A program made the position numbers and the translations under genes. A stretch of DNA of 64,000 nucleotides from Atrichornis clamosus. Its lineage: Eukaryota; Chordata; Aves; Passeriformes; Menuridae. The notes under the pieces are model-generated. The model saw nothing but the letters and a program-made list of their open reading frames with translations. It had not been told where the DNA came from and did no database searches. Within the stretch, counting starts at the first letter, position 1; each line of letters begins with the position of its first letter. Shown here piece by piece: positions 12,234 through 25,300 of this stretch. The stretch lies in assembly GCA_013400975.1 (NCBI GenBank), contig WBMZ01000345.1, positions 310,001-374,000 of the forward strand, in the 5' to 3' direction.

Positions 12234-15200
12234 CCCCGACATCACTCAAGGGAGAACTTAGGATTCATTGTGTGTTTGCATTCCTGCTATAGCTATGGTT
12301 ATCTGCCTCTGTGTAAAAAGCTGTCTCTTCTAGAGACACACAGTTGTGTTTCAGACATACATGATCTTCAGCTACAATCATCAGAGCTAAGAATGTCCAA
12401 AAATAGCAGCCAGTCCCCAATACTGCAGCTTTTTACCAAGTCTCAGAGGTCACCATGAATTCACCAGACTACCACTTTGCTGTCCACACCGTCTCCAAAG
12501 AATAGTGAGATTCAGGAGCCCTCTTCTGATATGCACAGTCTTCTGTGGTATTAGAACTTGCTTGATCCACAGAATGGGCACTGAAACATTGATTAAAAAT
12601 TGTTAGAATGTCCATCAAGAGCCAGTTTTATTTTTAACACTATATTTATCCCAGGAAACTCATATGGAAAGTATGACAAGGACATTTATAAAAGAGACAA
12701 GGAGAGTGCTGTATGACCTGTCTGTGATTAAAACCTCTCAGATATTGAATACTTGGGCAAAACTACAAAGTAATATATGAATCAGTATTCAGACAAGATT
12801 TTGCAGTCAGTATGACCAGCTTAACACATTCTTTCCTGTGTGGTAAGCAATAACAGTGATATTTGTTAAACACTATGCTTTTGCCTTTAAATGCTATTCT
12901 AGGAGAAAATGAGCAAAAATAGACTCAAGTGGTTAATAAGAAATCATTTATCTCAAAGTTGTTGTTACCTCTTAGTAAACAACTTAACCTCAGCTGAAAG
13001 ACTTACCAAAGCCTATCAAAAAAACAAGTAAAAACAAGAAGACAAATAACCAACAGAACCTTTAATTCAGTGGACTCCAAGAAAATCAGTGTTCTGCTTA
13101 TGTAAAAGATTCATGAGATGGAGTGGGGTGGGAGAAGCTAAATTAGAATTAGAAAAAAAAGAGCATTCATAGATGTCAAAGAAGAATGTTAACCTTACTA
13201 GGTTTTAAAATCATCAAGATCAGACTGTACAGGCAAACATTATTAAACAGATAATTAAATATGACTTTTTCTGATAAAATCTGGTTAAAGATAACCATAG
13301 AAATGTTTTCAGTAATGTAAGCAATCTATCATCACTATTTTATCTGTTATGATCTTACATCTACAGACAGTACATTTTTTAACTTAACTGAAACAAAATT
13401 AAAACAGCTTCAAATTACATTCTAACTGAATCCCCCTTCCTGTGTTAATTAGATCCAATGTTATTCACTTCATGCTCCCTTACTCAACAGCTGATGTTTA
13501 CAGCCCTGAAGCACATCACGTGTCAGCGTAGGTGCAGCAATTCCTATATTCGTAATCTGCAATGTCATTGGGGTGAAAGAGGTGCCATAAATATAAAATT
13601 ACTATGGATGGACATTTTTCATTTGGGTAAGTTAGTGTCTCTGGACTTCATAAAGTTCTCTGTAAATGCCTAAACCTCCCCACCGACACCTGCATCCCAG
13701 AGACATCGCCGTGCTCGTGGTGTGACAATGTCACCCTTCTGTGGCATTACCTGGAGACTTCCCACTGAGGACAGTACACGTAACAACCACTGTATAGAAC
13801 AAAGCACAATGAAAAACAGCATAAAATATGAACATGTAGAGGTGTCAGAGGGAACTAATTTTCCTTTTACATCCTGGAGAAAAAAAGTCAACTGAGAAGG
13901 CAAGCATGTGAGGATTTTCTGCCATTTTTGTGAACAAGGATTATTAAAAAGAGGAAAGAGGTAGGGAAGAGAGTGCAGTATGAGTTTGAGTATAAGGGGA
14001 TAGATGAGAGATGGATTATTGGTTTTAATATGCTAATATAAAATTACTAATAATTATTAATTTGATACTAAATTTCTGCTTCTCTTATTAAAATAATTGT
14101 ACTAATTGACCGAAGAGATGATAAAATTTTTTATCTCCAGTATTCATAAGTCTTCATCCTTTCTTAAATTTCAGTTAAATCACTCATCTGACCTACTTTC
14201 TTTTAAAATGGTTGTACAGGATACCCCATATAACATAGGACATGGGAATTTTTATTCCATCTTCTCTGTGACCTTTCTGCCGCTTCTTTTTCCTGCAAGT
14301 TTTTCCTTCTCCTGCTTATTCAAAAATTGTCTGTACTTCATCCGTCTTCTGGGATTTTTCAGCCCAGTACAGGACCTGAAGCTCGTTCCAGCTCTGTTGC
14401 TGGGGTGAGCTGTAACTAAGGCGCAGCAACGACACTCGGGACAGGAGAGCGGAGGGTAGCAGGCATTGTCTTCAAGAGTTTTAAGAATGAAGTCCAGAGA
14501 ATCAAACATTGCTGATCAACATCTCTATTTCATATGTCATTGCATGGAAACTTTCATAAACTAAGTGAAAACATTCTGGAAACTTAAACATAACTTTAAA
14601 GGAGCTGAAAATTGTGGAAACTGGAGGAGCATAGGAGGGAAAAGCCACTTAATATTTGCTCAGGTCTCCGCCTCCCTCACAGGTATTTGCTACATTTTCT
14701 CATGATAAAGAGGATTCTTGGGAGCAATTTTTGGTCTAAATCTATTCAGCCAATTTTAGGTAGGATAAGGGAAAATACAAAATGAAGAAGGGGAGAGAGA
14801 TTAAAATAAAATGCATAGATATTTCTGCATCAGCCTGACTTACACATTTCTCATCAGTTTCTTTGACTATCTTTTCCCTTGCAGCTTTAATGCTAAATGA
14901 GTTCCATACCAGCTAAATAATCTATTCCCTTTTTGATTTCTGAATGCTTTCATGAGCACTCACTTCAGAGAACTGTGCAGCTCATGGCTGGAGTGAACCA
15001 CTACTGCTGTCTTCAGAGGGAACTGATGTAGGCCAAACTACAGCAGCTGTGCCGAGCCCACACCGTGCCACTTCCACTATTTTCACTTGAAAAGAAAGGG
15101 AGCAGAGATTCAGTACCTGCACTCCACCAAGTTGGCCATATTTTCTTTCTGTTAGATACATTTTTTCCCTTTTACTTCTCATTAATGATCAAGAAAATTC

Positions 15201-18200
15201 ATGCAAAATGACAGCACACACCTGAGAATCAACAGCACTGTTAGTCATGAGGCAAAGGTGTATTTTTTTGTTCTTACACTTATGTACCAATAAATAGGAG
15301 AAAACAGGAGTTGTTCCTAATCAGTTCCTCATCTGTCCCTAATTTGAAAAGCATGCCTTTATGCAGTTCCAAACTTCATACTTAAACAAATGGAATATAT
15401 AAAAGCAACAGTAGAAAAGTTGGTTCTCAGAAGTAACATTCTAGCTGGTGCTATGTTCACCACTATAGGAAATTCCTAGAGGCTTCTTTCACAACACAAT
15501 TCCTAACTGAACATTTAGGATTGTTATGACGTTACAATGTTATTTCATAATTTTCCATATAAGCGGTGAAACCAGAAGCTTATACAACTTATTACAGAAA
15601 CAGCTCTGTCCTTAAAGAGGTTTTGGTCACGTGCTTTCTAATACCGATTTTCAAAAGGCACAGTGGTCTCAGAAACCATTATTCTATACCCTTGCCAAAT
15701 ATAAGAGGATATCAATGACCCAGGGGCTGACTCCTGAAAGGTTTTTCCTTATGGCCTCTTGGGATGAAAATCAAGCAAATAAATATACAAATAAAAAAAA
15801 GATTTCTACCTCTATCAACTTCCAAATTTTGTCATATCTCTGGCAACACTTAATCAAGTATTACTTGCAGTCAATTTAATTTAAAAGAAAAAAACCCATT
15901 CCATTCCTTTATTAAAAGTGACAAAAGTGAATCAATTGAAAAGGACCAGAATTTTGGAGGCAAACACAATGATATCACTTCATTAAGTGCATCTTCTTCT
16001 TTTAAACCTCATGCCACTCAGTCTATTTACACTGGTTTGTAGGTACTCATTCTTCAGCTTAGCAATACAGTTTAAAACTCAGGGCATAGATTAAAGGTAT
16101 AAATGAAATATCCTAAGTCAGAGTGAGGAATATAAAATCCATGTGTCTTAGGATGATTGAACTGATTTGGGGAAAAATAAATTTAAAAGAAAAGAACTAT
16201 TTGAATTCCTACATTAATGAACTTTATCTAAATTGCTGATCACAATAACAGCATGTGGTTTTTCCATTTCCACTTTTAACATTTACTTTACTGACCTTTT
16301 CTACTTCTGTGTTGTAGATGGTATTTTTAAAACATCCTAAAAGAATTCAAGAAAGTTCAAGAACAGCTCCTGTTCCGGCCTTTTGAGGCAGACTGCTCCT
16401 CTCCTCCTTTTAAGAAAAGATAGAGTCCTAACAACTTCTTAATGAAATGTCTTATTAAATATTCATACAGATTTTTGCTTTAATTAAAAAGAACACAATC
16501 GGGGGTCTTGACCAATTCCAATTCAAGAATTACCTTTGAGGTTTGTCTCGTCATTATCTCACATCCTTTTAATTAGCAGGTGGACAATGATATGACCAAC
16601 AATATTCTAGCAATGAAGTGCTAGAAAATGTTCCCACTAATTTGATGCAAAGCCCATAGAGAGAAAATTAGTTATTTGCAAAGCAGGCACAGAGTGGCAC
16701 TGCCAGAAGAAAAGTCCTTACTCAACTTCTTCACTTATGAAGCAAGGAAATCCTCCTATAATAACGGCAGATGAAAAAAATGCTTTTGTTAAAGTTCACT
16801 GAATGAAGACAAAGGAATAATATCATAAGGATTGATTTATAAAATGCTAAGTGAAGTTAGCAGGGCTGACAGCTTCATACAAGAAAATTACCCCATCACC
16901 ACCAAAATCTGAGGGAAAGGAGAGCATAAATGAACAGTAGATCCTCTTATAGGGTGAGACAATAGGCTTCTCATCTAATGCAGCCTACTGTTTCAAGCAG
17001 TGTCAACATTGAATTCAGACCTTGCTGTAATAAGTGGCTTCAAAGTCAGAAACTGCATCCGAGCCTACTTTTCATATGGATAGGACATTTTTAAATCAAA
17101 AGCTTTGGTATCAATTATTAACAAAAACTCCATTCAGCACATCAGGAGATACACCTGCACAGAAAAGAAACATCCTCTTTAACTGAAGCACTTGCCTGCT
17201 ACCCTCCTTTCCTTTCTTTGAAAAAATAGATGTATTTTTGCCATCAAATACAGAGACAAAGCATATATGAGGGCCGTGCAAAATTTATGTAAGCACTTAC
17301 AGGCGGGGCCCTGTAGCACTGTGAGACTCCAGTTTACAATAGGTGAAGCTACTAGAGACATAAAAATTGGTAGAAAATATTTTATTTTTGTAAAAATTGT
17401 TTAATGACAGGAATGAAACCACCTAATTGACATTCTGCACCCAAGTATTTCTCCAAAGTCCGACTGGCTGCAAGTCAGTTGCCAGACAACAGGCAGCTAT
17501 TAATTTTTCAGTATGATAAACTTCCTTTGCAAGCAAAAAAATTATTTTCTAGCAAGAAAATGTAAGGACTTTTTTAAAAACAAAACTTTATTTTCATTTC
17601 AAAATATAAACATTGTCATAGAAACCCAAAAAATGACATTAGATCCTTTTGAACTTCCTACTTTATCTTTACTGCTGAAGATAGTATCTTGAGACTGTGG
17701 TAATGCCTTGTTCCAAGTAGCAGACAGGCAGGGCAATATGTAAACAGGATTAGTGGCAGAATGGTACCATTATTCTCTGAAGAAAAGTACAAACAATTTA
17801 TTGCCCCATTATCTAAGCTGAAGTCTAATAACTTCAGCACTGAAACATAAAAGCATCTATGCCAAAAGCTGAAAATGTAAATCTATGTGTCTTTTTGCTG
17901 CATGTTTCCATATAAGAATTTTCCTAGGAATGTAACCCAAATATCTCCCAGTACTTCATTTCTTGTAAGATACAAAATCTGCAGTAAGCTTGCAAGAAGT
18001 GCAGGCCCAATTAATCCACCCACTCATTGCCTCATAATTCTTTGACTTCTAACAAAGTGTGCAAGAAATCTTAGCTGCCTGATCAGACTGGTCCCTGTAC
18101 ATTGGCCTTTTTACATTTCCAGTATCGGTAGAGAAACTCACACAGAAAGATGTATTTCATTTGTGCATTAACTCCTGTATGTACTGAGACATGGTGTATA

Positions 18201-18210
18201 TTTATTGTTA

Positions 18211-18282
18211 GAGTGAAACTACTTAAGAAAAAAAGAGTGAAACTACTTAAGAAACAGAGAGTGAAACTACTTGAGAAATTAC
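18211..18282 (+). repeat. 24-bp minisatellite, three copies
   Basis: GAGTGAAACTACTTAAGAAA begins at 18211, 18235 and 18259, giving a 24-bp period. The third copy has one A-to-G change (CTTGAG). Confidence 0.93.
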
Positions 18283-19357
18283 AAAATGGATGCAGTCGAA
18301 ATATTGCCCAATGCCCCTTAAATTCAATAAAAATGTTTCTACATTCTGTTATGGAAATAAAAAATCCTATATTCAAGAATTTAAAATCTATAAAATCTTG
18401 CTGTCAAACACCTAAGACTAAGCTTCTGGTTTGCTAGTAGTCAATGAAACACAATACATGGACAAGTTAAAGTGGAGGAGGGATGAAATAGGTGGTCTCA
18501 CTGCTGAATTTTCCAGTGTTCTGTACAAAACCTAAGCTCTTCAGGTCAGTATTTATGGCATATTGTGTAATGGGATCAAAGATGTAAATTTTGTGTTGAA
18601 AATAGTTTTCAGAATAAATACTAAAGTCCTTCAAAATCACAAGCTGTGGAATACATAAGTCACTCTTTAATAAAGGCACAGTAATAAGAAATTATCACAA
18701 ATTCTTGGATAAGAAATATTTGTAGCACAGAGAGTAATTGCAAGTTTTCCACGATGCAATCATGCAATATTATCATCAGTATGACAACGTGTGTAAGCCT
18801 GAAGACTCTGAAACTGTTGACAAGTGGTTAAAAAAGTATTCTTGCTACTTGAAACTTAGGACCTCTAGATGGTAAAGTATTTCACAACGAGACTCTTAAT
18901 AGAAACTGATACCAGACCCAGAGCAGAGAGCAGAAAACTCACGAAGGAGAGCTGACCAAATAAAGCTTCGATGCCTCATAGTATTGTGTAAATTACAGCA
19001 AGCAGATGTAGGCATTCCATTTAGAAAGAGCAATAGACAGCTCATGCTTGTACTAGAAAATAAACTAGAGAAAAATCGCTAAAAAGAAATGAAATAAAAG
19101 CAAATGAGAAGTACCTATGTACAAAGAAAATGTATGAGAAAGGAAAATGTGGATGCACATACTGTGATCAGACTGCAATTTAAGCTCATATTTGGACATG
19201 TTTGGTGTGCTGCAGTTACCTTCTCATATAATGCTTGAAGTGAAATAAATTTAAATGTGGGAAATCAATTCTCACCATGGATCTCAGAAAAGAGTTCTTT
19301 AAGAGCAACCCTATTCATCTTCAGACAAAACATAGTCCTTGAATTCAGAAGGATTTC

Positions 19358-19381
19358 CTGAGCTGAGCTGAGCTGAGCTGA
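19358..19381 (+). repeat. AGCTG pentanucleotide microsatellite
   Basis: CTGAG/AGCTG repeats nearly five times without interruption. Confidence 0.93.
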
Positions 19382-22300
19382 TCTCCCACTGGTTTCAGTA
19401 GAAGGATTTGATTTGAAATCTTGCAAGACCCCTCCAGTTCCTGCCCATGTCCCCACTGTCCATCGACTCCAGCCCATGAGCACCTGGGTGCTGGCAGCTC
19501 ATCCCATGAGTACATGCTGACCAAAGCTGCCCCTCAAGGTTTGCTTTTCCTTGGCCTGGGGAGTCTCTTCTCTACATGGATGACAGTTTTTACTGATGTT
19601 ATACAAAAGATGGTACCTCTTGGGTTTTCATCACTCTGCCAAACTGTTGGAAAACAGACAGATTCCAAAGTTATTAGGCAAGAATAATAGGTGAAGAAAA
19701 GGTAAGGGATTCAGCTGCTTAAGTACTGGTACCTGGTGACATATCTACCCCGGAGCACCCACAATACCCACACCAGATGACCCACATGAGAACCAACACC
19801 TATTGGACTCCATTACCTTTTGCACTTGCAGCTACAAGTCAAACAGGAATTTTCAATACCTCAGGTATTGAAAATGATGGGGTTTTTTCCTGTATGGCCC
19901 ATCAGACTTTTACTTTTTTTTTTTGATGAATCCTGGAAAAATAACAGGACAATCCATAATTTTTCCTTATTGTACTACAAAATTGCTTTACATTTATGGA
20001 TGCATTTCTAGGTACCATTGTTCTATCTAGGATTCGGCCCACTTTCTCTTTTTCAGATGGGTACATTTCTATGGAGGACAACAACCATTATTTTTCGTTC
20101 TTCAGTGCACTAGAATGCAACATTATCAAATGAAAAACTGAGCTATCATTATCTGCCATCTATCCCATTCACTGATTTAATTCAAGATAAAAATAGCCAA
20201 ACGGCTTTATATATGATAAAAAGTGGAAAAGGCAGACTGTTTATAAGGCAAAAAGAAGAAACTATAAGTCAATCATGAGCACAGGAGATGAGAGCTAATA
20301 CGTATTGGTGTGATGAAGACTGACATGCCCATTACCAAAGTGGAACAACTTTTAGCAGTAAAAAGATTAAGCGTGATGGTACGAAATAAAAAATTGACTA
20401 GACTTTATAGAACATGGAAGTTCAGAGGCTTCAAAAGGATTATTAAAATTTGCTGCAGAAGAAGCCTCCATGAGTAAAAAGAATCAGAGAGATTATGCTA
20501 CCCTTTAATGTAAGAAAAAAATTTACTAACTCATCTCTTCTACAGCAAAATGCAGAGAAATTATTTATAAGTAAGAAACTGAAAGAAAGAGTGAAAAGGA
20601 ATAGTCAGCTGCAAACTGCTGCAGAAAAAAATTACAAAAGTAGAAAATAATTGCCAGGCAAACACAAATCTTGTCATTGCCGATTAGTGATCTAGAACTT
20701 GAGGAAGATTCTTTTAGCCATAGATATACCAGACTTTAATTTTTTGGGTATTATTTTAAGGAGTTGGTCATTTACTGCTGATCATCTTATCAGAAGTTGT
20801 AACAGGTATTATTTTATTCTTGTGTCCTCATAGGCCTTTGATTTGTCTTTATGTTGGATGATGTAGTGAGCAGCAAATCCTCCCTCTTCAGAGCATCACG
20901 TGAGTCCTCAGAGGACAAATGAAATGACACAGTCCCTGCTGCACTGACAGAGTGCACCAACAGATTTCCACAGCACTGTGGCTTTTGAGACAGTTAGTGA
21001 GACACACACCGGAGGTGGAGGCAATATTAAGGGCTTAATTCAGCTTTATTGACACATCCATGGACGTTTATCATTTCATTCATTCCCATTCATCCACTGA
21101 GAAAAACACAGCTGGCCCACTGCATCAAACACCATGATACTTACACCATGCCGATGATTTACACCACCCCAGGTTCAAACCTTTTACTCTTCTCATGTTT
21201 TGTACTTATCATTGAACATTTGTTAAATTGGATTTACAAGCCTTTTTGTCTTATATACAGCAAGACATCAGAACTGTAGACTTTCCATTTCAAATCATGA
21301 CCTTTCAGTATATTCATTTATTTTGTTGAATTTTCTGTAGTGCATATCAATGTGGTATGAGCATTACAAAATGCCCAAGAAACCCTCACCTACGTTAGGG
21401 AAATACTATTCTTTAAAAAACATAGTTTCTCATTTAATTTTTTTTTCAAAATACTTACGAATTATACACAAATACAGTAAACAGCATCTTTTTAAGCCTA
21501 TTTATTAATAAAATAAAACAACAGCATTCCTTTCAATGGGATATTGCTTTTTAAAAAATGATGACAGTAGAGGATGGGATTACTCTGATTTAGTATAAAA
21601 GCTACACTTCAGCTAATCAGACACAATTAACTCCAAGTAACAGAGAGTAGATGTAGTTAGAGGAGGGCAGGCAACAGGCATGTCATCCTCATGCTGACAT
21701 CCAACACACAAGGGAATCACAGGCTAGTTCTTTTAGAGGACTGCAGAAGGAGCATAGTGTAAATATCTTAACTATTTACAGCAGCAATATTTAGCTGTCT
21801 AAATTTAGCATTGATTTCTCTCATCCACAGTGTCTACCAGGCATTTTATTCTGTTTGTTTGGATTAAGTTTACCACTATTTGTTGCAGAGTTGCTAATGC
21901 CCAAAGAGTACAATTGCAAGACTGATAGAATGAGTGGGAAAATTCCAGTTGTTGTGAACCTCATGCTGGGCACAGATCATCAGTGCTTGACAGTTCCCTT
22001 TTCTGTGGAAGTTTGCTACCCCTTCATGTGTAGGTCTGTAAGCTAAAACTGTGGGCTGAAAGACAGATAAAACTGCAGAGACGTTGCCCTCTGGATTTCA
22101 GAGAGCACATAACTATTACCTGAAGCAAGAACTTTGTGTTTTGCGGAAACAGATGTTTAAAATACTTTTTGAATCACAGCACCCTGGAGATAGCTTTAAA
22201 ACTGGAATTTGTTTCAAGTTATTTCTATTAGAAACCAGTGAAAAAAGGACAAAAATAATCCTATGTATTTTTGTAATAGTCCTTTCTATGAGATCCGTTT

Positions 22301-25300
22301 AATTGCTTTCAGTGAAATTTCAGTTTATATTAGTATTAGTCAATAAGCAGGAAAACATTTAATTGCAAAAAAGACTGAGAAAAAAAAAATCAGTTACCAG
22401 AAGAACACAGTTACATCAACCAAAACTGTCCAATTGTATTTTTAGATTTTCAGTAATGATGATACTTTGATTTGTGTGTTTGAGGAATTGTTAGTCTGAT
22501 GAAAACAGTTGCCTTAAGCATGTTCCTAAACCTACTAAAACCAGGCTAAAACAAGAAATAGCAAATAGTTATGCAAACCACCACATTCTTTCTAATTTTC
22601 AAGTTTCTGGGTGAAGTAATGAATTGTGTGGTTTTTCTGTTTAAAAAACACTTATTGGGAACAACTAATGCCCAGTCATTGTGTAAACATCAGTTTTCCA
22701 GTGCTCCATCAGTAGCATGCTGAAGAGAGCACTGCCATTTTTAGCACAGTATGTGGTTTAGGAAGTGGTTTGGGATATGTATCCTAGAAAGAAAATAAGC
22801 TTAAATTTATGAATGTAGCTCATGACTACTAAAATTAAGTTCACTCATTTTCTCAGAATGGGGATTGAGTCCCTCTGAGTCCACTCCAAGCTGGGGTTGA
22901 CCTCCTCTTCCACAGAGGGCTGCACTCACTCAAAGGATTGTTCCAGCTCAAGGAGCCAAGTACAGTGACATGGTTACAAAATATGTTAACTCTAAGTAAA
23001 GATAAATTATTTTCTACTTGAACAGGCAAAAATAATTTTTCAGAAGGTTCTGATTGATTAAAGATCATAAAGATAAGATCTGGGCATTGGTTCTCACAGC
23101 ATATATTATTGCCTGACATTCCCTTCTGTGTAATACAAATAGGGTAAGGCTAAAACTCTATTTTAAGCCAGGTGTTACCTAAGCAGACATCAAGAGAAAC
23201 ACATATAATTTTATATCTTTACATAGTGTATGTCCCAATTCCACTGCTTCTAAATGAGATATTTTTATTCAAACAGGAAAGGTAAGTCGGTCTGTAACAT
23301 ATCAAGCACACATTTCTTTTTCTGCAATTTATTACTTTAAGAAATAACAAGGGAGATGTTGGTCAAAGGGGAGTGACTGACATGCACTTCCTGAGTAACT
23401 TCTTTATTTTGTTCACAGTAACTTTTCTACTAACTAAAGAAACAAGAATATCAGTTCAATTGGACCCATATAATGGAAGAAAATGCCAGCTCTAATTTTT
23501 GTTTACATTTCCTGTCATTTAGGCAACATACCTTAATATTTGGTGCTAATATATTTTAAAAATAACCTTTATCTATTTCTGTCTCCCATTTTCAGAATGG
23601 CATAAAGGTTTGATCTTTCTCTTTGATTGTTACAGAGATGAGGGTATAAAACCTGCATGATAGTCTAATACCAGTACGAGAAAATTCAGGTACCATCAAC
23701 ACCTTCTTTAGATGGTGAGATGTTACAGTTCTTTGTGCCTTCCTGTGGTGCCTGTGACTAATCTAATGTGATAGTGACTATTAAAAAGAGACAAGAAAGA
23801 TGAAACTTGATAAATACAGGAAACTTGTTTTATTAAGCCGCCTTGCATTTCTCTTTTTCTCATACATAGGTGATGTTACTTTTTTAAAAGTACCTGTAGT
23901 GTAAGCTCAAGATACAAGTAATGATAACAGGGCATGGTATTAAGAATTGTCACTTCGTTATGAAGAAAAACTGATTTTAGTGTCATGATGGTTGAAACTT
24001 TTCTGCAGTTCACTGAGACAGTAAGAACACTCATAGACACCTCTCTGCATGAGGAAAATAAACAAAAGTAACTTTTAACAGCAGCAGCCTTGCGATCAAT
24101 CCACCCATTGACTTTGTGTCATGATCTGAAGATCGAAGAGAGAGAAACGCTGTGCTACTACTGAATTATGTCCCTGGATGTTCTGAACACCTGAGGACCA
24201 GGGTAGCATCTAACCTGCAAAGATGAGGGATGTTCCTGTTGTGTCACCTCTGGCTCCGTCAGGAGAAGGATGTGCACTCAGTGCTTCTGTCTGGGTCATT
24301 CCAGCTGCTGCTGCCTAACCACGGGCAGGATTGGGATACTGAAGGGAACAGGTCAGACCCTTCACTGCTTCCCAGGAACATTCAAGAAGAAGGAGGGCTA
24401 AGCTGGCATGAAAGCTGGCATGCCAGTGAAGGTAGAGAATGGGGTTTATAATTTTATTTCTTATCCAGCGTTTTGCTCTGCAATAAAACAAGCCTCTCCT
24501 GTTCGTATCAAGGCAGAGGAGAAAAGAAATTAAAGAGCTTCCAAGGATTTTTCCTTTTGACTCTGAAATGTCCAGGAAAGTCCTGGGATAAGCATCCTCT
24601 CAAGACTGTAGAAGCTCCCACATCAAACTCTGGGGAACTTCTCTGGGAGACAAGGATGTATGTAAACTATCTGAGATTTGACCAATGTTACATCTTTAAC
24701 TGCAAATAGCAGGACTGAGAATTCATTTCTTTATAAATGAACAGAATGAAAATCAAAAGCCTCTTCACTGCTCACTAAAATGATGACTGTTTTATTAACA
24801 GCAGCAGTGATGTAGGGGTTTCAGCAATTGATTCTGAGAAGAAAAGAACAAATTGTAGCTTGAGGAAGACAGAATGCATAAAAGCAATAATTCTTTTTTT
24901 TCCCAAATGTTTTCATTACACACTTGAGCAGTAAGAGCAGTCGGCTTTCTCTCCAATACAGAATATAGCAATCACTATTTCAATGTTAACAATTTAGCAG
25001 TTTTATCCAGGCAGATCCCTGATTCTGGAACAGGTCAGTAGATATATGGGGGAACTTTTAACCACTTTCTATCTACGCACAGTTCAAAGCACAAGAAGTT
25101 TTAATTGTAAAACCATGGTGCATCAAGGACTGACACACAATTGCTTGTGTGATATTGAGGAAGAGGCTGTTGGGAAAGATCAGAGTTGCAGAAAAGCAAA
25201 TGGAAAACAAAAACACAAATAGCATGGGAACTACATCAGCACAGAAGATCTAGACCACAATGTCCTCCTTGGATGGTGAGATGTTACAGTTTGGAACAGC

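Noticed and set aside
11838..12458. Long open frames rich in Lys/Glu (minus) or Phe/Leu/Ser (plus), up to 199 codons
   Set aside because: They are translations of the 18-bp tandem repeat; a period divisible by three keeps every frame open.
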